Source: Paragonimus westermani
Taxonomy: Eukaryota; Platyhelminthes; Trematoda; Plagiorchiida; Troglotrematidae
Assembly (NCBI GenBank): GCA_008508345.1
Contig: QNGE01000109.1
Span: forward strand, 62,001 to 126,000
Direction of reading: 5' to 3'
DNA length: 64,000 nt
A program made the translations under genes and the position numbers. The notes beneath the pieces were generated by a model. It was not told the DNA's origin. It saw nothing but the letters and a program-made list of their open reading frames with translations, and searched no databases. Each line of letters starts with the position of its first letter. Positions within the stretch are counted from its first letter, which is position 1. Positions 36,654 through 48,794 of the stretch are shown here, in pieces.

Positions 36654-39449
36654 TGTTCCACTGCACTGCACGTTTTTCACGTTGTTCATACTTTTAGAGA
36701 CGTCATGCACAATTTACAACACAAATTTTGGAAGCGTTTATTCGTTTGGTACGAAAACAGCTGTTGTCCTCCTGTTTGCCATAACAATAAGGTTGGAAAA
36801 AGTCACCGTGTAAAATTCTGACGTGGGTGTAAGGGCCGTATAATGAATGCGCAAAACACTTCAAACGGCGTTTTCATCAACAACGTATGACAAATCTGCT
36901 GTAGTTCATAGTTTGTGTGAAAAACAAAGAGTCAAGTACCACAATTATAGGCAACTAAATGCTGTGTTCAGCATTCTGAAGGATGTGTTCGTAACAAGGT
37001 CTCAAGTACCGCGACCAAAATCCGTAGCTGTGAACTGTGTATGCGGTGCTATATGTGTGATATGTAAGAGGATATTGTGACACTGAGTTTCTTCCGCATC
37101 TTCAACCATGCACTGTTAATAACATGTATATATGTGAAGTACATAAAAATGTTATAATTTTGATATTGTAGTTAGTGGGGTTTAATCACATCCTAGAACT
37201 GGTTACTTTGTCGTTCAGGCCCATATGCTGTCTACATTTAGAATGAAATTTTGATGAGAAGCTCAATTTGGCACTAACCCAGTCTTATACGGAATCGGAA
37301 GAAAAAGAACAGTGCAAAGTGTGTTTTGAATGCAAACCATGAGCTATGCAATATATCCTGTTTCATATTTTGTGCATTCAAAAGACAAATGGACTGAGCG
37401 GTACCTCTAGGAAGCGATTAAAAGCACTTACAATAAATGATGGTAAAAATTCGAAAACGTTCTCACTGAAGTTACGGTGGGAAACATCGGATGATTTGTC
37501 GGGTAAATAGGTGTCAGCTAAGGACCAAAAACTGTGAGTTATCAGTTAATGTCCATTCTAAAAAAGACAATATATGTGTTTGTCTTGTAAGTCAGCAGCA
37601 ATAAATGGACTTTTAACTTGTAAGCTACACAGAGTCGTACAGTTCTTAACTCGAGCTAAACGTCATATCACCAGTCTCACCTAGTGCACCACTGTGTCAA
37701 GTAGCCGGCGTTATGCTCTGTCGCGTACTCACCCAGTACTGAATAGCCAACTAGGTTGTTTACAAGTCCGGAAACAACTTAATGTGATTGAAGTAACTTA
37801 ACATAAAACCAGCGTGGTAATTAACCAGGTGTTTAAGGTACTGCGGCGTTTTACAGGTGGAACTTTAGTGTGGTTTACAACGCCAACCATAATAGACAGC
37901 AGTGATTTCTGTCTGGATGTTGTCAATATGTCATTTGTTTTTGACTTTGCCAAACCACAAAAGCAGTGACCAAGCATTTAACTATAAGACAAAAAATATG
38001 CCTGATGAGACGGAGCAAGCACTCTTACTTGGATATAGCCAATACACTGATTTATTTCGCATTGAACTTTGCTGTAAAATGATTGATAAACCATCAGACA
38101 TTAGTATACTCATTTTTGTCAGTCCATGCTAAATTTTCTCAGCCTGCCTGTGATTAAGATCCGTATAAAATGTCAAATGAACTAATATTAATAAAAGGAA
38201 TGTTTCAAGTACCTCTAGTTTTGACGTACACGCTAACTCAGTATATCCAAATGAAAGGTACACAAATTGTACAAACTTGTGGCTGTTAAATGCTATCTGT
38301 CGTTATAGCATTTTCTGACGACAAAACAACAAAATTGACTAGAACAAATTTAAATAACTCAGTGACATACTACTTTGGAAGAGAAAACAATCCGGAATAC
38401 CACTAGGAATTCTTCAAGTTGACGAAATGCATGTCGATATAATTAGATTTATGCGAGTGATGTGCATAAAACCGTTTGTGAAGTAGGACCAGACGAAAAC
38501 TACTGTAAAGCTGAATTTTGATGATATGCACAAAACTGTCAGAAAAAACTACGGTACATTTTCCGAAGGTTACTCTGTCGAGTTGCGATTATGAAATTAA
38601 TCATACAAAGAATTACACATTGTGGGTACAAAGAAAACAACTCCACAGAAAAATACAGGCACTCTACGACACACAAAACGCAGCAGAAAGAAAGTAACTG
38701 ATTTCGCTCGTGATCTTCCACAAACTAGTTCATGCATTCTGAACACGGATGAAAATGTATTTCATTTCGAGCATCATATGAATGGTTCGTGAAACCACAG
38801 TCCTCATTTAATTTGTTAGACAGACGAACAAAAAAATGGAAATTTTGTACAAGAAGACTACCAAGGTAACCACAAAGCCAGAATAAACTGTTTTTCCCCC
38901 ACAAAAATAGTTTGACATTCAGTAGCCAGAATCTTGGTAATAATGGAAGAAGCTCTTCTTTGCGTGCCCGCATATCACGGTTAGCATTTCAAAAGCACTA
39001 GTCTGTTTACAATCTGGATAATACGCTTTCGTCGTTGACAATACTGGATGTCAAACATCTGCTTTTGTTTCCAGCCATTTGTGGGCATGATCGTTGATAC
39101 AAATATCTAGCTGCGGTTGGTCACTGTCTATTGGCTTACGCTTCACTCATGTGAGTATTTCAAAATCCGTGGGATCTAAAAACTGCTAATTTAAAGTATT
39201 GTAAGCTGTCCCTGATGCAATAGATACATTTTCGTTTTCTGGTAGTCACTAGATACGGCAATCGTAATTACATTACCTTCTTCAGTGTCATACCTTAAGA
39301 AGTAGAGTAAATTTGTTTACTAATGGTCGGTGAGGTTCTATATCACGGATCATTAGTATCCATGGCTCTTCTTCTGGACATTTAGCTGGCAAACGTTTTT
39401 TTATGACCTAATGGCATTTTGCCAATTCTCTTTGCGTTGATTGCTTACT
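36654..39449. other. Non-coding stretch, nothing recognised
   Basis: Short frames at 36.85, 37.90 and 38.73 kb were inspected and lack splice or domain support. Confidence 0.35.
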
Positions 39450-39860
39450 GTTTTGACTTCGGTGAGCCTACATAAGTGCAATGATCTGATGATAAAACAG
39501 TTGTTCCCATAATTTTCTTTTGTACTTCAGTGGGAATTTTCGCGAGGTTGCTTTGCAGCATTTTGCAGGGGGTAAATACTGGTCTAGACAGTATCTGTCT
39601 GCCTGCCAGTTTCTGACGGTGGGATATTTCCCCCGCGTAGTTGGTAAAACTGCCGTAACGCTGGTTTTTCCCCCATGATGCATAGTTTCAAAACTTTTAA
39701 ATATATACTTGTATGATTGTATCGATTTCCTGCACGGGGATATTTTCATCGTTCCCACAGACCACGGGCGACCAAAATGTCCAGGAATGTAAGAAAGTCA
39801 ACCGCAATGTACTTCCTTGTTAGTTTCAGGATTAACTTAAGTTAATTCGAACCAGAGAAT
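39450..39860 (-). mobile_element. Penelope-like RT remnant
   Basis: On the minus strand near 39.77-39.81 kb the peptide VDFLTFLDILVARGLWER matches the Penelope-like RT signature in which a polar stretch leads into (L)PFLDI(L)V(T)R. A frame break follows, then a tail (YNHTSIYLKVLK) in the position of the element's VYRK...YLH region. The same motif occurs in the 22.25 kb element as LSFLDIPISRREYGSV. Stops interrupt the frame and no GIY-YIG part was found nearby. The overlapping 96-residue minus-strand frame is probably a shifted reading of this remnant. Confidence 0.45.
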
Positions 39861-40028
39861 TATTTATGTGAACCTTTGCTGGTTTTCAAAGCTCGCCAGA
39901 GTGTTGTTTTTTATATTGAATGCGTAGGTCAGTGACTTAGGCAAAACTCCGTGACTTCAGGAAACATATCCAGTTGGCTGCCTATTGCAACTTTACTATC
40001 TGAACATTAGTTAGACCGTGAAGGTTCG

Positions 40029-40226
40029 TTACGGTTTTAATACGCTGAAATGAATCCGTTTTTGTTGGTTGATATTTGGTTCTATCTCAAAGGTTTTATA
40101 CACAAACTTTAGAACTTGCTTCAAAGAACATTGCAGAAGTCGTTGTTTTGTACTACCAGTGTTTAATACAATCGAGTTGTTGTCAATTCTTTTCTGGAGG
40201 TCAGCTGCCCTGCTGTTCTTGAACAC
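40029..40226 (-). CDS. Possible exon, product not recognised
   Basis: On the minus strand, acceptor gaaatcgtcatttag opens a phase-0 frame: VFKNSRAADLQKRIDNNSIV, later LLQCSLKQVLKFVYKTFEIE, ending at TAA 40029-40031. Composition is that of a helical, charged soluble protein. It lies just upstream (in minus orientation) of the PLE remnant at 39.8 kb. It does not match PLE motifs I know, but it could be undetected N-terminal PLE coding sequence rather than a host exon. Confidence 0.38.
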   Translation of the reverse strand: MFKNSRAADLQKRIDNNSIVLNTGSTKQRLLQCSLKQVLKFVYKTFEIEPNINQQKRIHFSVLKP

Positions 40227-43200
40227 CTAAATGACGATTTCTGCTTATCTCCCGTGTAAAACAATAACATACTGGACAAAAGTATACAGAATGAATTAAC
40301 CTATATCAGCTTAAAACGTCATCCTGGCCGCTTCAGGAAGATGTGGTTTCTATTCACTGGCCATCAGTTTCTTATAACAACAGTGTTCACATTTAACTGG
40401 TGTGGCCAAAAATCTTGGCAAATAAACGGTGGTTAGCCAACAATTACTGATCGTTAGAAGTTCGCCATCTATGTTAGTGATAATTTGTAAATGTAGGAGC
40501 CTGCTGTAAACCTAAATCATTTACGGAGTGATCTTCGGAAAAGGTACTGATATCTGTCTCCGAATTGGTTCGGTGCTTTCTGCAACCTTATCAGGGAAAT
40601 TGATGAGAGTAACGGGGGTGCAATTTCTTCTTCTGCCTGAAGTTGACACCTACTCAACAATTCGACTTAGTGTATCATCGTATTTTTATGAACTAAGAAG
40701 CCTTTATAGTTTTACTGTCAGGTCACCTTCATCAAAGTCTCGTCAGTCACCTCAACCAGCCCTCGACTCTCAAAACAGATACACCACGCACTTCAAGAAC
40801 TAATGCAGTTCTCGCCAGAATAGTGCCTACCAGTATACGTGTTTTATATACAGACGGTGCTAATCCCTGGTCAATGTAAACAATACTTTTAAGCAGATTT
40901 ATGTATCAAATGTAAAACTTGTTTTCGCGCTGACCTACACTTTCTACGGCAACACGATTCAGCGTACTAGGAATATGACTTGCACCGATGTGGCCACAGT
41001 TCGGGTGGTGGACCTTCACTGTAAGTGATTGCTTTGGGTTGTGCACATATTCATCCTACTGCAGTCGGATAAATACGTCTCTCATACCACATGTATCCAT
41101 GCTTGTTCAAACGGCCCAACCGGACGTGTTTCCCTAAGTTCGATAGTTTGTTTCCAGAGAACTCGACAGCTCTTGTCATATCTGTTTGAGTAGGCGCAGA
41201 GCTGAGATTGACTACCGTTGGACAATGCTCGTGTTAACACAACAAATATCATAATGACGCCCCATTTTTCCGGATATATACAGGGATAACATTAGCTTTG
41301 GAAACCTTCAAGTACACTACTTGGTACACTACTTGATTGTGGGTAACTATTGCAATCACTCTAACCAAGGTGTAACCTCCACCTGCAGCGAACGGAAGAG
41401 TGTTCCGATATCTAGTATAATCAGAACGTTAGATTTCATCTTAAGACTTACAGAAATTTGAATGAGTGACAATCCAGTCCGCTGATACAAGTTCAAATTG
41501 CTTATCAAAACCAGAATAAGTTAACATAATGATCGTCGAGAAACCACCGAGGAAGTGACTTCACGCCTAGAAATCGTTTTCATGAAAACGTGCTTGGACC
41601 GGTGACATCAGTTCCGTATTGAGTTTGCTCAGCACATTAATTAACCGACGGTTTCCAGCAGCATATACTGCTTAACAAAAAAATATCCAGTAGACTTCCT
41701 ACTGTGCACTGAAAACCGTTCAAACATTCAACGATACAACGCATGCACACATATGACCAAACTTTATCTTCTTTGTTACAGCTGCGTCAACAATTGATAG
41801 ACAAAGTTGGGACCATCTTTATTCAGTCAACAACTGAGGTTTCTACTCAGAAGGAAGGTAACAGTAACCAGTACCCGTCTCTGAATTTTGTGAGGCGACA
41901 AGTTGTTTGACCTACTGATCCCAAGAGTACTATTTTTCGAGGCTTGACTAACTGTAATCTTGAATCAGACTTGTGAATTCAAAGCGGTGGTTCAAGGAGA
42001 TGGCCAACATCAGGAAAACGGATTTCCTAACGAGTGGGCCTTCCTAAAAATTTAGATACTGTCCACAGCCAACTAAAGTAGAAGACATAGATCGATCTAT
42101 AAATAAGAAGAGTGGGTGGAAAACAGTGGAACAGAGAATCACTCAGAGACATTGCTGCTTCTCCCGAACATAACATGCAAGAACACAGATTTGTTATGTC
42201 CTACCTCTGTTTGTCGCCTTTGGAAAAACGATACAAGTTCCAGGGTAAGAATTATTATAGCACGATTGCATGCTTCTCAATAAGATTAGACGAATTACTC
42301 AAGGCCTATGGGATAATCACTGTAAGAATTGTGCCATCAGCGTACGAAACGATCATCTGACCCATTCAAACAAGAAACCATTTGGTTTGTTTAGGCCGAC
42401 TTTTCAAGTTCATGCTGAACTGGAAGCTCAGCTCTAAGCACCTTCTCCAAATTTTGAACTGTTAAGGTGTTCATGTGTGTTAAGGACTTCAAGTACTGAT
42501 TACGTCAGATTGCTCTAGTTTGACGCAGTCCCAAAAAATTACCTACAAGTGAAAAGTTACCTCGCCAGTAAAAGAACAAGACATTTCAATGTTTTGCGCA
42601 ATTAAAAACGGTCAACTTCAGCCACCTTGAAACAGAAGCTGGAATAACACCGTTCAAGATGAACAAATTCATGCAAATTTTCAGTGTGCCACAGTTCGGG
42701 GATTCTGTTAATTAACGTATTTGCACACGACATAATTTCACGCCCATAACCCTGTGTATATTGCAGATTTTTAACTTAAAATTAGTTTACTGCGCAGAAA
42801 CTATGTATTAAAATATTCATGACTTCTTTCACCTCTGATTAGAAGATTTCGGAATTTTGCTAGAGCTAATTAATTTCCTTAGGCTTAGTATATAGTTTAG
42901 CGGGTAAGGCAAACTTTTGCCTTCGTAATCAAGCCACTCGGTGGAAAAGAAATATTCACTTGGTCATTTTAGTACCAGAATCGTTAAAAGTGATGTACAT
43001 TTTTTGTTCGGCGAGCCGACAAACAGCAGGCAACCAGCGTGAACACCATCGAAAGTGCATATAAACGATTATCACAAAACGAATTTGGTTGCAAAACAAT
43101 GTACTTAACAAATGATTTACGATTTGTATATGTTATTGGTCTTAGGCCACTCGATGTCCGTAGGTAAGTGTATATACCAACATTACTTGCAGAAAGAAGT

Positions 43201-45249
43201 TGAGAAAGTTGAAAACACCGTAAGCAAAGATGGTAAGATTTCAATGAAATTGTCGGCAATTTCAGCGTTAAAACGCAAGTTCAGTGGACCGTCATGTGAG
43301 ACAAACTAGAAGTTTACTTGGTGATGATTACGCAGTTGAGCCAATGAGGAAGAAAATAGGCCTATCAGCATCAAATGTAGTAGAACAGAAATGTAAAGCA
43401 AGGAGGCAGTGAAGAGAGATTTTTGCAGATAAGAACTTCCGTGTTGATGGTGCGCGTATCTTTTACGCACCACAGGCAGTTTGTATTGCATACGATTGGA
43501 CAAAGCGGAGTCACAGAATACTCAGCAGCTACTGCGTAGACAAAGTGGAGTAAGCAACAACTAGATGAACTGAGAGCCTCATGTCAACAAAAGTTTATAT
43601 TTCCCCACGTCCGCAAAAACTCAAGTTCTACGTACTGTGTACGTCCTTACCAAACATTTTACAAACAGACCTGAAGCGGTATACTACAAGAACAACAGTG
43701 TGAGCACACAACCATGAATAAATTTCGACGCATGTGTTGTGGCAAAAGGTAGTGCGATTGACTGCCATCGTGAAAGCTCATTGTAGGAGCATCGCTTTGT
43801 GTTAACACTGTGTATTTGGCTCATTCAGAAGAAACTGGTTTTTTACAGGCACACAATTGCTGGTTTACTCTGTTTTGTGTCACCCGATGTCTTCTCTGTT
43901 GCCATCGATTCGGCTACCTGCTAATGCCTCTAGCTCTGAAACCTTTCTGGAAAGTATTCTAGTGAATTTGTAAGAGCTTTCTATTATTTATTTTGTCTAC
44001 AATTGCTAACTTAAAGAATGTCAACGACAACGAAGAACACCTCGAGTGTAGACAACGATCTTTCATTGTTTCATCTGGTGGTAACCTATAGGGAATTGAT
44101 CAGTGAGTTGGTCCAATGCGATTACGAGTTGTTCAGGTAGTGGGCTTTCACACCACTACACGTGTACTGCTCTCTCCCAAGCTTTCCACAATTCATGTCA
44201 TATCCACTACTGATTGCCTAACCAGGAAAAACAAGCAGAGGAGAAACGGTAGTCTTCCAAATAACTGAGACGACTAGTATGAACTTCTCCTTCAAACAAT
44301 TTGGACGTCTCTTTAGGGTGGCGGTGACGATGGGCCAAATGACTGGGTTTCTAAAAACCTATCGAAATGACAAACTCACTAAATTCTATTTCATTCGTCA
44401 CTACTGTTTCATTACGTCCAATAACTTCGCACAATTATGCTCAGCTGTTGTTCTGTCTTAATGAGGTTCAAATACCGAAAGCAAACGGAAATCAACCTAA
44501 CTACTCTCACTGTTCTTTTCGAGAAGAGTTTAACGAATTGTTCAATTCCCGATTATATTGCATTTCGAAAGTTTTATATATCTGTATCACAAACTGGCAG
44601 GTGAACAACTGGATTAGTCCGAGACGGGTATCAATTTGACTTTGGGTAATTAACGGTTAATCCAGACACACCGAGAATAATCATTTAAGTAAGTCGAGCA
44701 GACGGAATTAACATATTTTTTACAGATAGCGGTTGAAAATAAATATGGTTGTGACGGTTTGCATTGGCGTTTGCGCATTCATCAAAGGTTGAGGAAATTC
44801 AGATGTTGTAACGCATGGTACACTTTAGTCTTCCTGAGAGTAAGTAGAATATTCCTCTTTTTTCTTTCTTCTGCCAAAATTCTGGCAGCAAAATAAATGG
44901 ATAATTCTTAAGTAGCTTTGGAAATTTCTCTTTAGTGATTGCGTTGTGTAAGCAAATAAATTATCTTTTCGGATTTAACTACAGCCCTTCTTACGAATGC
45001 GGAGAGTATCATCTCTGTTTATTCATCACGGAACTACCACGCCGCAAAGACAATCTACACATATCTGAAAGCCATTTTATGCCTTTCCAAATCTCACACG
45101 ATGATCACCCATTTAATAAGAATTCCAGATGACTGATGTTACCAGGTCGGTGTAATACAGTGATCGGTCTGTTGATCAGTTATGTAAAACATCTTCGTTT
45201 AGTACGCTGAAAACAGTGCGAACACAAAGAAGAGATCCAACTGTGAAAA
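40227..45249. other. Long non-coding stretch with a possible 29-nt intron
   Basis: No gene was recognised. At 43164-43192 a consensus donor (CCGTAG|GTAAGTG) and acceptor (cattacttgcag) lie only 29 nt apart. A second donor follows at 43233 (GATG|GTAAGA) after a short Lys/Glu-rich segment (KEVEKVENTVSKDG). This would be smaller than known fluke introns, and the joined frames do not all stay open, so it is not called as a gene. Confidence 0.35.
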
Positions 45250-45345
45250 GTATGGTTTTCGGGCGGATTTGAACCAACAACAGAAACAACGTGCCTAAAC
45301 ACGGCAAGTGCTCTACCAGGTGAGCTATGAAGTCACACCAGAAAC
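45250..45345 (-). repeat. tRNA-like sequence with good A and B boxes
   Basis: On the minus strand TAGCTCACCTGGTAGAGC forms a proper D arm (GCTC/GAGC) containing an A box, and GGTTCAAATCC is a perfect B box. The anticodon arm has only four clear pairs (TGCC/GGCA) with a 7-nt loop. The T stem has a mismatch and the acceptor stem pairs at four of seven positions. This is best read as a tRNA pseudogene or the head of a tRNA-derived SINE, not a working tRNA gene. Confidence 0.5.
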
Positions 45346-45711
45346 TCAGAAACTTCATATTTGGACTTTGTTATCTACCCACCTGATTGTGTTATATGGA
45401 ATCCGAAAATTATCCAGTCGATTGACTACCCAAGGAGTATTTCTCGATCAGTTCACATTATGTCGCCGGTTTGAATCCAGCCAAATTCCACACTTTTCGT
45501 CATTAGATCTCTTCTAAATTATCAAATCTGCCGAAATATTTATCATTCTGAACATGTTTTCTTTTTGGTTAAAAAATGATACACACTTGACATTCATTTG
45601 GTTTGTATGGTTCACTCGTATTCCCTACAGTCTGTGTAAACCCCCAAGTCTTGTTTATGTGTAAACAGTCTTGCTCCATGCAAAGTTATACCGAACATCA
45701 TTCATAATTGC

Positions 45712-46057
45712 CCAAAACTGCCCTACTTCTATGGATAGGTTCGCTCTTGTTAGGTCTTGTCAGTAGTACACATCTTTGTTACAGCCGAAACCAGACCTCC
45801 GCTCACACTTTTATGAGACGCTTGCGTTGACGGTTGCGCCACTGATCTCGCATTAAGAATGAATGACTCATTACACATAAACTGCGGTCGCATTTCCTCG
45901 TGAGTAACGCTCAGAATGCGCAAAAGGCGAGTGCGTTTCTCCCAATCGCAAGCGATTGACTGGAAATTCTACGAGTTTAGGACGGCTGTGATCAACTGTA
46001 AGTGCTGTTCAGTTTGCACGAAACCAAAATCCACTACTACTCACCAGTAGGCAAAAG
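45712..46057 (-). mobile_element. Diverged hammerhead-SINE copy, ribozyme to 5' head
   Basis: Plus-strand order matches the 57.5 kb copy: ribozyme half (ttcgctcttgtt, then cttgtcagtagtac), eroded tRNA-like promoter (cagacctccgctc), then the head (gcgttgacggttgcgccact and cgcattaagaatga). The ribozyme core is dead (CTGACAA in place of CTGACGA). Its body part is not recognisable on the low-coordinate side. At the far end a tail-like piece (ccactactactcaccagt) appears in inverted orientation, as in the 28.6 kb copy. Confidence 0.6.
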
Positions 46058-46067
46058 TGAACAGCAC
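46002..46067. repeat. 10-bp inverted repeat enclosing the inverted SINE-tail piece
   Basis: GTGCTGTTCA at 46002-46011 is perfectly complementary to TGAACAGCAC at 46058-46067. The 46-nt interior holds the inverted SINE-tail piece. It could be the terminal inverted repeat of a small insertion or a local rearrangement scar. Confidence 0.5.
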
Positions 46068-46114
46068 GGTTTACGTATAATCAACAGTCAAGCGTAGAAA
46101 TAAGCCGGATATAA

Positions 46115-46440
46115 CGCGGACATATTATCACAAATGCCGTACATACCTGTGCGGACAACTTGGCAAGACAGTGTGGATCCCACGTACCTCACAAGTGGTC
46201 TCAAATGCTACATACATTTGAGTGTGTGGAATAAGGCCGGCCAAATTTGAAAGCATGAGTTGAGCTGGAAGAACCAAACGCATGAGAACACCAGTACATC
46301 ACAGTCTGAAAGTTATTCGCATTTATTCTATGTACCTTATTACCTCTTCAGAAATATGTATCGATTATTGCCGGAAATTAAAATGTGTATTGCTAATAGA
46401 GTGACTGTGAAAAACCCTTCATGGAATACGTGTTAGGTGA
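46115..46440 (+). mobile_element. Eroded Penelope-like GIY-YIG and C-terminal remnant
   Basis: With one or two frameshifts the plus strand reads CRTYLCGQLGKT, then SHVPHKWSQML, in the positions of SYIGRT...EHLPKW of the 21.7 kb element. It continues with SLKVIRIYS and MYRLLPEIKMCIANRVTVK and ends NPSWNTC followed by a stop. The last piece corresponds to the conserved (LC)(V)QK...LPW tail of Penelope-like proteins. It is older than the 12.8 kb copy, and identity rests on the ordered set of motifs rather than on any single one. Confidence 0.45.
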
Positions 46441-46467
46441 CCAATAGTCTAGCAATTTGAGTAGTAC

Positions 46468-46565
46468 AAGAAATTATGCTTGGCTGCATTCTCCACATTC
46501 AGCCAGCCTACTTCCAGAAGGAGCACAAACTGAAATTACACTTTTGTTAGTGATCATGTGTGATT
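46468..46565 (-). mobile_element. Fragment of the hammerhead-SINE body
   Basis: Plus-strand ctgcattctccacattcagc corresponds to the gcagcctccgcattcagat block of the 28.5 and 57.4 kb copies. An aaggagcac block and a decayed ribozyme region follow. It begins about 30 nt after the PLE remnant at 46.1-46.4 kb, so repeats have accumulated at one site. Confidence 0.45.
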
Positions 46566-47879
46566 TAATTTATTAGTCTCAAATTCTGCGCTGTAATACA
46601 GATTGTTTGCTCGTGCGGGGAAATCAAAGACATAATACCCAGCTGAGTCAAATGACTACCGGTGCAGACATGTACGCCCAATTTCAACCATTTCGGTTTG
46701 ATCAATACTGTGCACGCTGGAGACCGAACTGAAGAACTGTGATTAGGTGTCAGACTGTAAACGCTGATCTTAATCCATCGGAAAACGGCCCCGCGTTCTA
46801 CTCTCCTTAACTGAAATCCCACCGCATTTTTGTCGTGTAACAATTAAACAAGCAGACACCCATCATGGCCCAGAAATTAACTTGGGGAGGCTTTTTCAAA
46901 AAATTGACGGGTTACCACAACCTTGTGGGCTGATAAATAAGAGCTCAAACAATCATTCTGACGATTGAGTCTCCACACATCCATAGTTTGTTGGTGCTGC
47001 TAAAAATATCAGAGCTGTCTCTCACTTTGCGGGTAAATGGTGGAAACAAATGCTTGCAGACTTTATTCTAAACAACCCTATGTGCTGGCGAGTTGCTATC
47101 TTGAAGACCAATCATAGATGACTATCTGATTTTAATCAATAAATTGAGAACCTATTGACTAATAAAGGTAACAATGTAAATAGATTGCATGGGTAGTGAA
47201 CTTACCTTCAGCTTCCCATAAAGTCCTCAGATAATGTAATTTCATTCTGAATTTTGTTGGTTTCTTGTCTGAACATAGGGGGACCGCTGTGTTGTTGCAG
47301 ATTCACCGTGATGAGCCGGCTTCTGAAGCAAAAGGAGTCATAAGGAACTTGATGCAAGAGGTACAGTTTTCAAAAGCCTATCGTTGCAAACCTCAAAATA
47401 TCACAGTTAGGCTTATTCGCTGTTGACAAAAGAGGACAAAGTAGTTAACATTAGTTAACTAGCTTGGGTGTGACGCAGAAAACTGCAGGGCCCTGGTTGG
47501 CAAATCCCAGATCTTTCACATGCCCACCGGTTGGATATCCGCGCAAACGAACCAGGTTAACTACACTGTTACTATTGCTCACTTCCCGTCAAGAATCAGC
47601 TTTTTGTGTTTAACATTGCTCGTTCATCTAGTCACCGTTTTTCTCGACCCATCACAATCAGTCAGCCACTGAGCACGGACATTCAATGATCACCATCTGG
47701 GATGAACTGGAACAGAGGTGGTAAATCGCTGAGCCAGAATTTTGCCCAGAAATTTGGGTGGAAAAGAATACTTTCCAGAGATAACCCATTCATTTTCATA
47801 AGGTGATTAAATTTTTAAGAGAATGCAGATTGATCAACTGTAACAAGTGGTTGGTAGTTGCTGCTCACTTTGTCGTTGA
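46566..47879. other. Non-coding stretch, nothing recognised
   Basis: No exon or repeat was supported. A 92-residue minus-strand frame near 46.6-46.8 kb has no splice signals or motifs. Confidence 0.35.
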
Positions 47880-48345
47880 AAACGCTACTACAGTTCAGTG
47901 GAATGGAACTACAATGAAGTAACGCATGGTGACCATGAGTGCCATCAATTGGTCGACTGCGACCGATCCATTCTTACCCAAATGTCTCATCCAGATATTC
48001 TCACAAACAGCGCGTAACGTGATGCTGCACCATCCTGTTGAAACCAAACTTATTCTTGTTCCCAGCTGCTCTAGCGCTGGTGCAAAATTCTGCCACGGCA
48101 TTTGAAGTCGAGAATCCCTTAGTTCGTAAATGGTTGTGTGAATTTAGGTTATACCTGTAGCGTTTTCATTAAAAAAGAAAGGTCCGATGACCCACGTTCC
48201 GACAGGCTTCGCCATAGCTATAAGGTTTTGACTATGATGACGTCGGATTTAAGCAAATCGTTTGAATTTATTAACGTATCAAATAAAGGGTTTCTACACT
48301 GACCCTTTCAAACGGAATATTGCTTCGTCAATAGGCAAATTCGAA
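47880..48345 (-). pseudogene. Mariner/IS630-superfamily DDE transposase remnant
   Basis: Minus-strand translation across frameshifts gives the DDE landmarks in order. First is DEAIFRLKG (first catalytic Asp at 48327-48329), then a YVNK piece. Next come KPVGTWVIGPFFF, LQMPWQNFAPALEQLG, VWFQQDGAASRYALFVR (second Asp at 48032-48034) and LDETFG...EWIGRSRPI. A degraded HSWSPCVTSL follows in the place of the WPPRSPDLTPLD motif. Spacing between the two Asp residues fits the family. Several stops and frameshifts mean it is a dead element. Terminal inverted repeats were not identified; upstream sequence to about 48.48 kb may be its N-terminal region. Confidence 0.75.
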
Positions 48346-48794
48346 TGTACATCCTTTCCCGATAAAGACCGCGTGTAAAACTACTTACATGTGCTTGCAT
48401 CCGGCAACCGAAGCTCCTGTGGTCGGGCTACCCCTTGTGACCGATGCTTCTGTTTTTTGCATATCCTGTGTATGACGGAAGTGTTACGTCCTTGAGCGAC
48501 CCGTCATACATTCTTTAAAGACCGTTGTTTACACGTCACAGAACACTACTAGCAAAACAGTCACCTGCTTATGTGTGTGCGATCAACCACTTTCTTTGCA
48601 ACTCACGAACACAGCCCTTTGCAGCAAAGTTTGTTCTGTTTCTTCGAACTGACTTACAATTAACCGATGGTGCACCCACATATCCTCAATCTAACTCGGC
48701 AATGGTCCCCTCCACTCTTTCACTACAGGCCATAGAAAAAAGTACACTACACTGTTCTGATGCCACATTACCGGTAGATCGTCCAATTACTCAC

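Noticed and set aside
42112..42360. 82-residue plus-strand frame with internal GTAAGA donors
   Set aside because: Two donor-like sites exist, but no credible acceptor precedes the frame, so exon boundaries cannot be fixed.
48400..48421. Word tgcttgcatccggc resembling the PLE hammerhead 3' half
   Set aside because: No CTGANGA strand or helix I partner is nearby; a chance match inside the transposase region.
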